Shown piece by piece: positions 38,999 to 48,322 of a stretch of DNA of 64,000 bases. Position 1 is the stretch's first letter. Every line of letters begins with the position of its first letter. The notes beneath the pieces are model-generated. The model saw only the letters and a list, made by a program, of their open reading frames with translations. It was not told the origin of the DNA and did no database searches. The stretch spans positions 1-64,000 of the forward strand of contig NZ_VMNI01000001.1 of assembly GCF_007625205.1 (NCBI RefSeq), written 5' to 3'. The translations under genes were made by a program, and so were the position numbers. The DNA is from Denitromonas ohlonensis (lineage in GTDB: Bacteria > Pseudomonadota > Gammaproteobacteria > Burkholderiales > Rhodocyclaceae).

Positions 38999-39016
38999 TA
39001 TCTTGAATTCAAGATA
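38999..39016. promoter_or_regulatory. predicted MarR operator 2
   Basis: TATCTT-GAATTC-AAGATA: the same 6-bp arms as operator 1, centred 39 bp away and fully palindromic. It lies 17 bases before the marR-like start, placed for autoregulation. Confidence 0.75.
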
Positions 39017-39033
39017 GTTAACGGAGGCAATCG

Positions 39034-39546
39034 ATGAACGGAAGCCCGTCCAAGGACGCGGTCGACACCATCCTGGCGCAGTGGGGCCGCGAACGGCCGG
39101 ACCTGGATCTGGCGCCGATGGGTGTGATCGGCCGCCTCAAGCGATGCTCGGCGCTCATGCAGCGCGAGCTCGACACGGCATTCAGCGCCTTCGACATGAG
39201 CCGGTGGGAATTCGACGTACTGGCCACGTTACGCCGCGCCGGGGCTCCCTACTGCCTCAGCCCCACCGCGCTGTTCGCCTCGCTGATGATCACCTCCGGC
39301 ACCATGACCCACCGCCTGCAAGGCCTCGAAGCCCGCGGCTGGATCGCCCGCCTGCCCGACCCGAAGGACGCGCGCAGCAAATTGGTCGAACTCACGCCGG
39401 ATGGCCTGGCGCTGATCGACCGCGCGGTCGAAGCACATCTCGAAAATGAACGCAGAATTCTCGCGCCCCTCGACGCCGAATCCCTCGACGCGCTGGACGC
39501 TCAGCTCGCCAGGCTGCTGGCCGTACTGGAGCCATCAACAGACTGA
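39034..39546 (+). CDS. MarR family transcriptional regulator
   Basis: A 170-residue winged-helix dimeric regulator. The recognition and wing regions are visible as LSPTALFASLMITSGTMTHRLQGLEARGWI and ARLPDPKDARSKLVELTPDG. MarR proteins usually repress a divergent exporter gene and release DNA on binding a small ligand; here the neighbour is an EamA exporter and the spacer holds two identical-arm palindromes. ATG 39034 has ACGGAGG just upstream. Confidence 0.92.
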   Translation: MNGSPSKDAVDTILAQWGRERPDLDLAPMGVIGRLKRCSALMQRELDTAFSAFDMSRWEFDVLATLRRAGAPYCLSPTALFASLMITSGTMTHRLQGLEARGWIARLPDPKDARSKLVELTPDGLALIDRAVEAHLENERRILAPLDAESLDALDAQLARLLAVLEPSTD

Positions 39547-39547
39547 T

Positions 39548-40168
39548 TCAGCGCGGCTCCTGCCAGGTGCGGTGGCGCACCATCACCGCCGCAAACAGGG
39601 GCGAGGCCAGCCAGACCTTGAGCCAGCGGCGCAGCGCCGGCAGAGGCGCCTTTTCGAACCACGCGGCATCGACCGCGGCGAACTGGCGCACGAAGGGAAA
39701 CAGCGCTGCATCGGCCAGCGACGGCGTGTCGCCGAAGAGATAGGCGTGGTCAGTCAGGCGCGCTTCGAGATCGGTCAGATGCGCCGCAATCGCCGCATTC
39801 CGCCATGCCACCGCTGATTTTTCGGGGAAGCGTTCGGCGTACTTGTAGCGGTCGAGCAGCGGCTTGAAGTCGATGTCATTGCGGGCGACGAGCACCGCCT
39901 GCTCGGCGCTGTCGCCGGTGCGCAGCCAGCCGTCCGGGTCGTTTTGCTGCAGCGCCCAGTGCATGATATCCAGGCTCTCTTCCAGCACCCGTCCATCGGG
40001 CAGTCGCATCACCGGCACCGTGCCCTTGGGCGAAAGCTCGAGCAAATGCACCGGTTTGTCGCGCAGCACCACCTCACGCAAGGCAACCACCACGCCCGCC
40101 TGCCAAAGCGCCAGCCGCGCGCGGATGGCGTAGGGGCAGCGACGAAACGAGTACAGGATCGGTCTCAC
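39548..40168 (-). CDS. glutathione S-transferase family protein
   Basis: A 206-residue protein. The thioredoxin-like N-terminal domain has [20 protein letters not shown] with a Cys-Pro active-site region and [11 protein letters not shown], the glutathione gamma-glutamyl site; an all-helical C-terminal domain follows ([17 protein letters not shown], the N-capping box). The start is taken as GTG 40168, which overlaps the ABC permease stop by four bases (GTGA). Co-expression with an ABC-2 exporter suggests a role in detoxification or export of conjugates, unproven. Confidence 0.87.
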   Translation of the reverse strand: MRPILYSFRRCPYAIRARLALWQAGVVVALREVVLRDKPVHLLELSPKGTVPVMRLPDGRVLEESLDIMHWALQQNDPDGWLRTGDSAEQAVLVARNDIDFKPLLDRYKYAERFPEKSAVAWRNAAIAAHLTDLEARLTDHAYLFGDTPSLADAALFPFVRQFAAVDAAWFEKAPLPALRRWLKVWLASPLFAAVMVRHRTWQEPR

Positions 40169-40926
40169 GGCTTGAGGCGGTATCCGGTCTTGAAGATCCA
40201 GGCCACAAGACCAATACACGCCAACAGGAAAAACACCGTCATCCCCAGGCTCAGCGCCGGACTCACGTCAGCGATGCCATAAAAGCTCCAGCGAAAACCG
40301 CTCACCAGATACACCACCGGGTTGAACAGCGTCACCGTCTGCCAGAACGGCGGCAGCATGTTGATGGAGTAGAAGCTGCCACCCAGAAAGGTGAGCGGCG
40401 TGACGATCAGCATCGGCACCAGTTGCAGCTTCTCGAAACCGTCGGCCCAGATACCGATGATGAAGCCGAGCAGGCTGAAGGTGATCGCCGTGAGCACAAA
40501 GAACAGCACCATCCAGAAGGGGTGCTCGATGCGGATGTCCACAAACAGCCCTGCCGTGGCGAGGATGATCACCCCCAGAATCAGCGACTTGCTCGCCGCC
40601 GCGCCCACATAGGCGATGACGATCTCCAGATACGACACCGGCGCCGACAGCACCTCGTAAATCGTGCCGGTAAAGCGCGGAAAATAGATGCCGAAGGACG
40701 CGTTGGAAATGCTCTGGGTCAGCAACGAGAGCATGATCAGGCCCGGCACGATGAAGCTGCCGTAGCTCACCCCATCGACCTCCGGAATGCGCGAACCGAT
40801 GGCGGCGCCGAAGACCACGAAATACAGCGAGGTCGACAGCACCGGCGAGATGATGCTTTGGGTCAGCGTGCGCCAGGCGCGCGCCATCTCGAAACGGTAG
40901 ATGGCCTTGATTGCGTAGAGATTCAT
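40165..40926 (-). CDS. ABC-2 type transporter permease
   Basis: A 253-residue permease with six membrane segments and the ABC-2 layout ([20 protein letters not shown] at the N-terminus; [19 protein letters not shown] before the conserved [17 protein letters not shown], which matches the YhhJ/NodJ-type signature). It forms an exporter with the ATPase encoded directly upstream, overlapping it by four bases. Substrate unknown. Confidence 0.92.
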   Translation of the reverse strand: MNLYAIKAIYRFEMARAWRTLTQSIISPVLSTSLYFVVFGAAIGSRIPEVDGVSYGSFIVPGLIMLSLLTQSISNASFGIYFPRFTGTIYEVLSAPVSYLEIVIAYVGAAASKSLILGVIILATAGLFVDIRIEHPFWMVLFFVLTAITFSLLGFIIGIWADGFEKLQLVPMLIVTPLTFLGGSFYSINMLPPFWQTVTLFNPVVYLVSGFRWSFYGIADVSPALSLGMTVFFLLACIGLVAWIFKTGYRLKP

Positions 40927-41843
40927 TTTTTCACCAGGCTCACGAAGATGTCTTCGAGCGAGCTTTGCGTCGTGTTCACATCCTTGAAACCGATACCCGC
41001 CGCGTTCAGGTCGGCCAGCAGATCGGTGATGCCGGGGTGCTCGCGTTCGGTGTCATAGGTGTAGGTCAGCGCGTGGCCGTCCTCACCGCGCTCCAGCGCA
41101 TAGGCCGCCAGCGATTCGGGCACGGCGTCGAGCGGCGTTTGCAGATGCACGGTTAGCTGTTTCTTGCCCAGCTGGTGCATCAGCGTCGCCTTGTTCTCCA
41201 CCAGAATAATCTCGCCCTTGCGGATCACCCCGATGCGGTCGGCCATCTCCTCGGCTTCTTCAATGTAGTGCGTGGTCAGCAAAATCGTTACGCCATCCTC
41301 GCGCAGCCCGCGCACCAGATTCCACATGTCGCGGCGCAGTTCCACATCGACACCGGCGGTCGGCTCATCCAGAAACAACATGCGCGGCTCATGCGACAGC
41401 GCCTTGGCAATCAGCAGCCGCCGCTTCATGCCGCCCGACAGCGTCATGATCTTGTTGTTGCGCTTGTCCCACAGCGACAGCGAGCGCAACACCTTCTCGA
41501 TATAGGCTGGGTCCGGCGCCTTGCCAAACAGCCCGCGCGAAAAGCTCACCGCCGAAAACACCGTCTCGAAGGCGTCGGTGGTCAGCTCCTGCGGCACCAG
41601 CCCGATCAAGCCGCGCGCCGCCCGGTAGTCGTCCACGATGTCGTGGCCACCCACCGTCACCTTGCCGGCCGAGGCATTCACCAAGCCACAGATGATGCTG
41701 ATCAGCGTCGTCTTGCCCGCGCCGTTCGGCCCCAGCAGCGCGAAGATTTCACCGCGGCGGATGTCGAGATTGATGTCCTTGAGCGCGGTAAAACCGCCCT
41801 CATAGACCTTGGAGAGATTCGAAACGGAAAGCATGCTTGTCAT
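40923..41843 (-). CDS. ABC-2 type transporter ATP-binding protein
   Basis: A 306-residue ATPase of the DrrA/NodI group. Walker A is GPNGAGKTT, the signature is TLSGGMKRR, Walker B is [12 protein letters not shown], and the switch His is in [12 protein letters not shown]; the last ~90 residues form the group's C-terminal extension. I chose ATG 41843 ([17 protein letters not shown]); longer frames add unsupported sequence. It is first of the three-gene ATPase-permease-GST operon. Confidence 0.93.
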   Translation of the reverse strand: MTSMLSVSNLSKVYEGGFTALKDINLDIRRGEIFALLGPNGAGKTTLISIICGLVNASAGKVTVGGHDIVDDYRAARGLIGLVPQELTTDAFETVFSAVSFSRGLFGKAPDPAYIEKVLRSLSLWDKRNNKIMTLSGGMKRRLLIAKALSHEPRMLFLDEPTAGVDVELRRDMWNLVRGLREDGVTILLTTHYIEEAEEMADRIGVIRKGEIILVENKATLMHQLGKKQLTVHLQTPLDAVPESLAAYALERGEDGHALTYTYDTEREHPGITDLLADLNAAGIGFKDVNTTQSSLEDIFVSLVKK

Positions 41844-42051
41844 GGGCCGGGACGATACCAGAGCCGGGCCAAACGCGTCCCGGCACAATCGGTGCGAGGT
41901 GAGCTGTCAGTTCTGCGGATTGACGGCGATGCGCTGCCGCCTCCGGTGTCGGCAAGCCGCGCGGCACCGGTATGAACAGAAGAAAAGCACATCGCAGTCT
42001 CAATGAGCGTTGGCGCCTCCATCCTCTGCTCACCCTCTTGCGAGTACAAGA

Positions 42052-42912
42052 TTACGCCTGTCTCTGTGCCGCTTTCAAAGCAGCAAAGTAGTCCGGCCAG
42101 GCTTGGTGCGCGCGCCCGGCGGCGCGTTCAAAATCGCTGGGGGCATCATAGGCGCCGGCGCGAATCCCCTGATAGATGCCCGCAATGACACTGCCCAGGA
42201 ATTCGCCGAGTTCAGCGATGCGCTCGGCGCGGTAGGCTTCCACGCTCATAGCGCGATAGCGCAAATCCACGTCGAAGGCGTCGCTCAGATAGTGCGCGAG
42301 CGCGGTCTGCGTGATGCGTTCGCCGTGCAGATTGTAGGTTTGGCCGGTGTGCTGCGCCTCGGTCAGCAGGCACGTATAAGCGTCAGCCAACTCGGGGCGG
42401 GTCGTGTAACCGCACAGGCCATCGCCGGCGCAGTTGGCCACCTCACCCTTGGCTTTGTAGGTGTCGATGTAGTCGACATCGGGCTCGATGTAGATGCCGT
42501 TGCGCCCGATCACCCAATCCAGTCCGCTGGCTTTCAGGTCGTCTTCGGTCTGGCGGTTGCTTTGCACGATGGGCGAGAACGCCGAGTCGGTCAGCGGCCC
42601 CTGGATGCTGGTGTACACCATCTTTCGAACCCCGGCCGCCTTGGCCGCTTCGATGACGTTGCGGTGTTGATCGATACGCTTCTCCGGCGCATCCATGCCC
42701 GACACCAGCAGCACGGTGTCGATGCCTTCAAAGGCGAGTTCCAGCGCGCTGCGATCGTCGTAGCTGCCGGGCCGAACGGCGACACCCAGCCCTTTGGCTT
42801 TTTCAGGTGTGCGCGCCACGGCGACCACATGATCGGCGCCGATGCGCTGGACGGTGGCCTTGACGATGGCGGCACCGAGGTGTCCGCTGGCGGCGGTGAT
42901 GGCAATGTTCAT
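42052..42912 (-). CDS. NmrA-like NAD(P)H:quinone oxidoreductase (QOR2-type)
   Basis: A 286-residue atypical short-chain dehydrogenase. The nucleotide-binding start is MNIAITAASGHLGAAIVKA, then VVAVARTPEKAKGLGV, and the QOR2-like YTSIQGPLTDSAFSPIVQ and GRNGIYIEP segments. QOR2/YtfG members reduce quinones with NADPH. ATG 42912 has AAGGAG upstream. It is 23 bases downstream of the siderophore-interacting protein gene and is probably co-transcribed with it. Confidence 0.85.
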   Translation of the reverse strand: MNIAITAASGHLGAAIVKATVQRIGADHVVAVARTPEKAKGLGVAVRPGSYDDRSALELAFEGIDTVLLVSGMDAPEKRIDQHRNVIEAAKAAGVRKMVYTSIQGPLTDSAFSPIVQSNRQTEDDLKASGLDWVIGRNGIYIEPDVDYIDTYKAKGEVANCAGDGLCGYTTRPELADAYTCLLTEAQHTGQTYNLHGERITQTALAHYLSDAFDVDLRYRAMSVEAYRAERIAELGEFLGSVIAGIYQGIRAGAYDAPSDFERAAGRAHQAWPDYFAALKAAQRQA

Positions 42913-42935
42913 GATGACTCCTTGGTTCGCTGAGC

Positions 42936-43730
42936 TCATTCGCCCATATCGTGATCGGGATGGTCGCTGGCGCCCGCTTTCCAGTAGCCGCGGGTCACCA
43001 GGTGGGCGCGGTCGATGCCGTGTTCGTTCAGCATCACTTGCCTGATGTCGCGCATGGCCGTTGCCTCGCAGGCGACCCAGTACATGGCCCCGTCTGGCAG
43101 GCGCTGATTGCGTGCCGCCTGCAGCAGCAAGCTGCCCGGCGCGGCGCCCGAAGCCAATCGCGGCAACCAGCGAATGTCTGTTGTCGGCCGCTCGCTGGGG
43201 TTTCGCTGGTCGGCCGTATCGGCCACCTCGGCAAACAGCGTCACCATGCAATGCGGTGGCAGGCTGTCGAGAATGGTGCCGGCGGCCGGCAAGGCCGACT
43301 CGTCGGCGAACAGCACCAGATGCCGCAGGTCGTCGGGGAAGACCTGTCCGCCCCCGGGGCCCGCAACAATCAAGACGCTGCCGACCTGCGCTTGCTCCAC
43401 CCACTCGGACGCCACGCCCTGCCCGTGCCGCACAAAATCCACGACCAACTCCCGGCGCACCGGGTCGAAATACCGGGGCGTATAGGTGCGTGCGGTGGGG
43501 CGCGGCTGGCCGGGCATCGGTTGCCAATCGAGCGCGATATCGCCGAAAAACAACTTGATGTGACTGCCCGGTTTGGACGGCCCGAAGCCTTCGAGGCTGT
43601 CTCCCAAAAATGTCACGCGCCGCATCCGGGGGCCAAGATCTTCAATGGCGCGCACGCTAACCGGGCGCAGGATCGGCTTGCGTCGTGCCGGGCTTTCCCC
43701 GGTCGTGTTGCGGATGGCAGAGGTGTTCAA
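42936..43730 (-). CDS. siderophore-interacting protein (ferric-chelate reductase)
   Basis: A 264-residue ViuB/SIP-type flavoprotein. The FAD site is PRPTARTYTPRYFD followed by DFVRHGQGVASEWVEQA, and the NADPH part includes LFADESALPAAGTILDSLP and YWVACEATAMRDIRQVM. It releases iron from imported siderophores by reduction in the cytosol. No siderophore receptor or synthesis gene is nearby. It diverges from a LysR gene, whose product may regulate it. Confidence 0.9.
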   Translation of the reverse strand: MNTSAIRNTTGESPARRKPILRPVSVRAIEDLGPRMRRVTFLGDSLEGFGPSKPGSHIKLFFGDIALDWQPMPGQPRPTARTYTPRYFDPVRRELVVDFVRHGQGVASEWVEQAQVGSVLIVAGPGGGQVFPDDLRHLVLFADESALPAAGTILDSLPPHCMVTLFAEVADTADQRNPSERPTTDIRWLPRLASGAAPGSLLLQAARNQRLPDGAMYWVACEATAMRDIRQVMLNEHGIDRAHLVTRGYWKAGASDHPDHDMGE

Positions 43731-43832
43731 AGGGCTTCTCCGTAGGGATGGATCAGGTTCGACTCAGCAGCGGCCCGCAAATACACGATGGGGTGAGGTG
43801 CTGGGCGTTGTTTTTCGATGGGATGGATTGTT

Positions 43833-43852
43833 TCAAATCGCCAAGTGTTTGA
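43833..43852. promoter_or_regulatory. candidate LysR operator between SIP and LysR genes
   Basis: TCAAA-N10-TTTGA, a short inverted repeat of the LysR-box type, lies centrally in the 165-base divergent spacer. The spacer also holds TAAAAT about 18 bases before the LysR start. Confidence 0.35.
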
Positions 43853-43895
43853 TAAGCTGGCACAGTTCAATTTCTTTAACTCATAAAATCGAACA

Positions 43896-44843
43896 ATGAT
43901 TGATGACCTGCGCAGCATGGCCGTCTTTGCCACCGTGGTTGCGGAGGGCTCGTTTCGCAAGGCCGCAGCCCGGCTGGGCTTGTCGCCGTCCGTCATCAGC
44001 CATCATGTGTCGCGGCTCGAGAAGCGGCTGGACTGCGCCTTGCTGTACCGGTCCACCCGGCGCCTGTCGCTCACTGACGATGGTCGTGTGTTCCACGCGG
44101 CCTGCGCCCGGGCCCTGGATGCCGCCGAGGAAGGCCTGAACAGCGTGGCCAATCGCCAGACGGAGCTGGCCGGGCGTTTGCGCATTGGCGCGCCCGCGCT
44201 GTTGGCGTCGGGGCCGTTCGTGAGCGATGTGCTGGCGTTTACCGAGGCCCACCCGGCGGTGGCGCTGGAGTTGTGTCTGGATGACGACCGCAAGAATCAG
44301 ATCGAAGCGGGCTTCGATGTGACGATCCGCATCGGTTGGCTCCAGGATTCGGCGCTTCGCGCACGCCAGCTGTTCAGCGTCAAGCGCCATGTATGCGCCG
44401 CGCCTGAGCTGGTCAAACGCATGGGAACGCCGAAACACCCGGCCGACCTGATGAACTGGCCCTGGGTGCTGGAGACCATGCTCCCCCGGTTTGTGGATTT
44501 CACAGGCCCCAAAGACACCGTTTACCGCGTGCCGATGAGCGGCCACCTGTCGACCAATCACGGCGCGACGGCCAAGCGTTTCGCACTCGCGGGCGCCGGG
44601 GCGTTCGCATCGATTGATCTTCTCGTCGCCGACGCCCTGGCCGACGGCCGCCTGGTCGAGCTGCTGCCCGATTGGCAACTGTCCTCCGCCGGCGTCTACG
44701 CGGTCTGGCCGGCCAACGCGTCTCGAAACTCGCTATCGATGCACTTTGTGGATTTCGTGCATGCGCGGGTCAACGCCATGCGCGCCAAGGCAGAAAAAGC
44801 GGGCAAACCATCGATCGCCCACCTCACGCTCGACGAACCCTAG
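43896..44843 (+). CDS. LysR-type transcriptional regulator
   Basis: A 315-residue regulator. The N-terminal winged helix is DLRSMAVFATVVAEGSFRKAAARLGLSPSVISHHVSRLEKRL; the rest is the effector-binding domain. The DNA-binding part resembles the AaeR/CrgA group. It is divergent from the siderophore-reductase/quinone-reductase pair, the usual LysR arrangement, so those are its likely targets. It converges on the next LysR gene, which belongs to the catabolic island. Confidence 0.9.
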   Translation: MIDDLRSMAVFATVVAEGSFRKAAARLGLSPSVISHHVSRLEKRLDCALLYRSTRRLSLTDDGRVFHAACARALDAAEEGLNSVANRQTELAGRLRIGAPALLASGPFVSDVLAFTEAHPAVALELCLDDDRKNQIEAGFDVTIRIGWLQDSALRARQLFSVKRHVCAAPELVKRMGTPKHPADLMNWPWVLETMLPRFVDFTGPKDTVYRVPMSGHLSTNHGATAKRFALAGAGAFASIDLLVADALADGRLVELLPDWQLSSAGVYAVWPANASRNSLSMHFVDFVHARVNAMRAKAEKAGKPSIAHLTLDEP

Positions 44844-44914
44844 CGCCCGGATTGGCCGAAATGCTGGCGGGCATTACCGGCAGTCGACCTTGCAGCACCT
44901 GACGTGCCGAGGCC

Positions 44915-45808
44915 TCAACTCGAACCGGCCTGATTCAACACGAGGTCAAAGAACGCACTGGCCGCCGGCGACAGTGTGCTGTTGCGTTTGCGAAGGATCA
45001 CGATCTTGCGTTTGATCGTCGGACTGGTCAGCGGAATCCGGCACAGGCCCGGTCGCGCGCCTTCTTCAAGCGTGGAGTTGGGCAAAATGGCGACGCCCAC
45101 GCCAGCCGCGACCAGCCCGATGGCCGTCGACAAATGGCGGACCTCGTAGGTGCCGGACAGCTTGATGCCGCGCTTCGCCAGTTGATAGTCAAGAAAGATC
45201 CGGTTGGCGCTCATGGTGCTGATGCCGATCAACTCGGCTTCGTGCAGATCAGACCACACGATCTGCTTCTTGCGGCTGAGCGGGTGCTCTTCGCGACAGA
45301 AAAACATGTAGGGCTCTTCGAGCAAGAGCGTCTCTTCCAGCTCGACATGACTCTCGGTCGGCAGGCCAATACCGAGCTCCGCCTGCCCATGCAGGACCGC
45401 GTCCCGCACCTCGAAACCACTGGCATCGATGATGCGGATGCGGTTGCCTGGATGGGTTTCGGCGTAGCGGCGCATGGCCTTCGGCAGCATCTGCGAGGCC
45501 ATGGTGGGAATGCAGGCCAGCGTAAAGTTGCCGCGGCTGCGGCTAGACACATCCTTGAGCCGGCTGACCGCTCGGGTCACGTCGCCGACAATGGCCTGCG
45601 CCTGTGGCAGAAATTCGCGGCCCACCACGGTCAGCTCCACGTAACGCGTTGTACGATCCAGCAGACGCAGGCCAAGATAGGCCTCGAGCTTCTGCAGGCG
45701 ACGGGTCAGTGCCGTCTGGGTCACATGAAGATGCTCGGCCGCTTTGCTGAAGCCCCCCAACTCGGCGATCACGACAAAGGCCTGGATTCCGTCAAAGTCG
45801 ATCTTCAT
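44915..45808 (-). CDS. LysR-type regulator of the tricarboxylate island
   Basis: A 297-residue LysR protein with the CbbR/CysB-like start MKIDFDGIQAFVVIAELGGFSKAAEHLHVTQTALTRRLQ and a periplasmic-binding-type effector domain. ATG 45808 is used because AAGGGGG lies just upstream and the family normally starts within a few residues of the helix-turn-helix. It is divergent from the first prpF-like gene, with a 7-bp-arm palindrome between them. A related motif recurs before the second prpF-like gene and the porin, so it is the likely regulator of the whole set, sensing an aconitate- or itaconate-like acid. Confidence 0.88.
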   Translation of the reverse strand: MKIDFDGIQAFVVIAELGGFSKAAEHLHVTQTALTRRLQKLEAYLGLRLLDRTTRYVELTVVGREFLPQAQAIVGDVTRAVSRLKDVSSRSRGNFTLACIPTMASQMLPKAMRRYAETHPGNRIRIIDASGFEVRDAVLHGQAELGIGLPTESHVELEETLLLEEPYMFFCREEHPLSRKKQIVWSDLHEAELIGISTMSANRIFLDYQLAKRGIKLSGTYEVRHLSTAIGLVAAGVGVAILPNSTLEEGARPGLCRIPLTSPTIKRKIVILRKRNSTLSPAASAFFDLVLNQAGSS

Positions 45809-45835
45809 CTCAACCCCCTTCAATAAACGGCACTT

Positions 45836-45874
45836 ATGCGAGTATAGAATCAATTCTCGCATTTATTGCATTTC
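45836..45874. promoter_or_regulatory. predicted LysR operator, site A
   Basis: ATGCGAG (45836-45842), 13 bases, then CTCGCAT (45856-45862): a perfect inverted repeat, followed by TTGCATTTC (45866-45874). It lies in the 127-base spacer between the divergent LysR and prpF-like genes. The TGCATTTC and TCGCA elements recur at 60970-60993 and 62157-62195. Confidence 0.6.
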
Positions 45875-45935
45875 CGTCAGATCTTGTCGCGCTCTACCAT
45901 GCAATCAAACAAGGCATGTAGATGGAGACAAGCAA

Positions 45936-47030
45936 ATGGAGAAAATACCCTGTGTTCTGATGCGAGGCGGCTCCTCAAAGGGGCTGTTCTTCCTCGCGCA
46001 GGACTTGCCCGCTTCAACGGCAGCGCGTGATCGCCTGCTGCTGGCGGCCATGGGGTCTCCTGATCTGCGGCAAGTCGACGGCATGGGTGGCGGCGATAGC
46101 CAGAGCAGCAAGGTGGTGATCGTCGGCCCGTCGAGCCGGCCCGATGCCGATCTCGAGCACCTGTTTGCTCAGGTGTCGGTGGCACGCAACTTTGTTGATG
46201 TGCGGCCCAACAGCGGCAACATGCTCTCCGGCGTCGCGCCCTTCGCCATTGATGCGGGTTTGATTCCGACAACGTCGCCGACCACCACGGTCCGTGTGCT
46301 CAACCTCAATAGCGGCAAGATCGCCGAAGTCATCGTCCAGACCCCAAACGGCAAGCTGACCTACGACGGTCGCTGCCAGGTCGATGGCGTGCCCGGCAGC
46401 TTTGCGCCGATCGAACTGCGCTTTCTCGACCCGGCAGGCACCCGCACCGGCGTGTTGCTGCCCACCGGCAAGGCCCGCGAAGAAATCTGCGGCGTTGAAG
46501 TCACCTGTATTGATTGCGCGATTCCCCTGGTGCTGGTCAAAGCCGAAGCTCTCGGCAAGACCGGCCATGAATCCAAAGCGGAACTCGACGCCGATACGGA
46601 ATTTTCGAATCGCCTGAAAACCATTCGCCTGGAGGCCGCCAAACTGATGCGGCTCGAAGACAGCGAGAGCGTCGCCCTGCCCAAGATCGCCATTGTCGCG
46701 TCACCGCGCCACGGCGGCAGCATCGCCGCGCGGTATTTCTCGCCGAAATGGTGCCATGCCACCTTTGGTATTTCGGGTGCGCTGGCGCTGGCTGCGGCCT
46801 GCCATGTGACCGGCTCGATCGCCGAAGACCTGGTCGAGCTCGATGCCCGGAAGCTCGGCCATATCATCATCGAACACCCGAGCGGCACGATGGCCTTCGA
46901 CATCGACATTTCCGAGCACGACGATCAGGGCATCCCCGTATTCAAACAGGCCCGCCTGATCACCACCGCCAGACCATTGCTCAGCGGCGTCGTGATGGTA
47001 CCGGAACGCCTCGACCCCCAAGCCGCATGA
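45936..47030 (+). CDS. PrpF-family isomerase, copy 1 (Ser in place of the conserved Cys)
   Basis: A 364-residue DapF-fold protein of the PrpF/GalD/Adi1 family, whose members shift double bonds or cis/trans geometry in unsaturated di- and tricarboxylates (2-methylaconitate, 4-oxalomesaconate, aconitate). It begins EKIPCVLMRGGSSKGLFF. The catalytic Lys is kept (K59 in DSQSSKVVIVG), but the conserved NCGN is NSGN here, with Ser93 replacing the Cys. It is 43% or so like copy 2 by eye, not computed. ATG 45936 follows GGAGA with about eight bases spacing; an in-frame start at 45744 would run through the operator and LysR gene. Confidence 0.85.
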   Translation: MEKIPCVLMRGGSSKGLFFLAQDLPASTAARDRLLLAAMGSPDLRQVDGMGGGDSQSSKVVIVGPSSRPDADLEHLFAQVSVARNFVDVRPNSGNMLSGVAPFAIDAGLIPTTSPTTTVRVLNLNSGKIAEVIVQTPNGKLTYDGRCQVDGVPGSFAPIELRFLDPAGTRTGVLLPTGKAREEICGVEVTCIDCAIPLVLVKAEALGKTGHESKAELDADTEFSNRLKTIRLEAAKLMRLEDSESVALPKIAIVASPRHGGSIAARYFSPKWCHATFGISGALALAAACHVTGSIAEDLVELDARKLGHIIIEHPSGTMAFDIDISEHDDQGIPVFKQARLITTARPLLSGVVMVPERLDPQAA

Positions 47031-47088
47031 CGGCACCATCACCGCGCCGCATGCCCACAAAAACAATGGCGTGCGAGGAGACAAACGC

Positions 47089-47187
47089 ATGAGCACGACA
47101 ACACGATTTTTACTCACAGCCCGAAGATCCACAGAGGTCTGGCACGCCAAGCCCAACGGCTTTCATCACATAGCAATAACGACTTGA
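47089..47187 (+). other. 32-codon reading frame with strong ribosome site
   Basis: Between prpF copy 1 and tctC, GAGGAG is followed eight bases later by ATG 47089 and a 32-residue frame ending TGA 47185-47187 (starts MSTTTRFLLTARRS). The tctC ribosome site follows 11 bases later. It could be a small protein, an upstream frame coupling translation, or a gene remnant. There is no homology I recognise. Confidence 0.3.
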
Positions 47188-47210
47188 ACGACACATCAGG
47201 AGGAGCACTC

Positions 47211-48314
47211 ATGACCAAAAACATCACCCCTCGACGCAATTTCCTGGGCATCTCCGTGGCGCTCGCAACCGCCGCCTTCATCTCGCCCATGCCGGCCATG
47301 GCCGACGCGGTCGACTTCAGCGACAAGACCATCGAATTCGTCATCCCGTTTGGCGTGGGCGGCGGTTCCGACACCTGGGCACGCTTCAACGCCCCCTTCC
47401 TGTCCAAGCACCTGCCCGGCCAGCCGACCGTGGTCGTCAAGAACCAGCCCGGCGGCGGCTCGATTACCGGTGCCAGCCAGTTCGCCTCCCGCGCCAAGCC
47501 GGACGGTCTGTCCATCCTGGGCACCTCGGGCTCGACGCAGTTCCCCTACCTGCTCAATGATCCGCGCGTGAAGTACGACTACAAAGACTGGAAAGTCGTG
47601 CTCGCCGCACCGACCGGCGGTGTGGCCTACATCAGCAGCAGCTTTGGCGTGAAATCGCTGGCCGACCTGGGCAAGCTCAAGGGCGAGCGTCTGGTCTACG
47701 GCAGTCAGGGCGCCACCTCGCTCGACCTCGTTCCGCTGCTCGGTTTCCGTCTGCTTGGCCTCGAGGTGCAGCATGTGTTCGGCATGAAGAGTCGCGGTGA
47801 AGGCCGTCTGGCTTTCGAGCGCGGCGAAGCCAACATCGACTACCAGACCACCTCGGCCTACCTGAAGAGCTCGCTGCCCATCGTGCAAGAAGGTAAAGCC
47901 GTTCCGCTGTTCAGCTGGGGCGCCACCGACGACGACGGCAAGCTCATCCGCGACCCGAACTTTCCGGAACTGCCGCACATCGGCGAAGCCATCGAGATGG
48001 TCACCGGCAAGAAGCCGTCCGGCACCGAGTGGGAAGCTTTCAAATCCTTCCTGATCGCCGGCTTCCCGGCACAGAAACTGTTGGTGCTGCCCAAGGGCAC
48101 GCCTGACGACATCGTCGAGGCTTACCGCGCCGCCGTGCGCAAGATGAAGCTTGATCCGGAATACCAGGCCGCGAAAGTCGAGGCACTGGGCGGCTACGAG
48201 CAACTGACCGACAAGGCCGGCGAATCGCTCTTCAAGGAAGGCACGACGATTGATCCGAAGGCCCGTGACTGGGTCCGTGCGCTGCTCGAGAAAGAGTACA
48301 ACGCGCGCTTCTAA
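47211..48314 (+). CDS. tctC: TctC/Bug-family periplasmic binding protein
   Basis: Substrate-binding subunit of a tripartite tricarboxylate transporter, 367 residues. The signal region TPRRNFLGISVALATAAF has a twin-Arg pair (R8-R9) followed by FLG and ends near AMA-DA, so Tat or Sec export is possible. The mature domain shows the Bug fold: FVIPFGVGGGSDTWARFNAPFL near the start (phosphate-loop-like ligand region), VVVKNQPGGGSITGA and KPDGLSILGTSGS. The ligand is a carboxylate, in context tricarballylate or aconitate. CAGGAGGAG precedes ATG 47211. The permease gene follows after a strong hairpin. Confidence 0.88.
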   Translation: MTKNITPRRNFLGISVALATAAFISPMPAMADAVDFSDKTIEFVIPFGVGGGSDTWARFNAPFLSKHLPGQPTVVVKNQPGGGSITGASQFASRAKPDGLSILGTSGSTQFPYLLNDPRVKYDYKDWKVVLAAPTGGVAYISSSFGVKSLADLGKLKGERLVYGSQGATSLDLVPLLGFRLLGLEVQHVFGMKSRGEGRLAFERGEANIDYQTTSAYLKSSLPIVQEGKAVPLFSWGATDDDGKLIRDPNFPELPHIGEAIEMVTGKKPSGTEWEAFKSFLIAGFPAQKLLVLPKGTPDDIVEAYRAAVRKMKLDPEYQAAKVEALGGYEQLTDKAGESLFKEGTTIDPKARDWVRALLEKEYNARF

Positions 48315-48322
48315 TGCTGACC

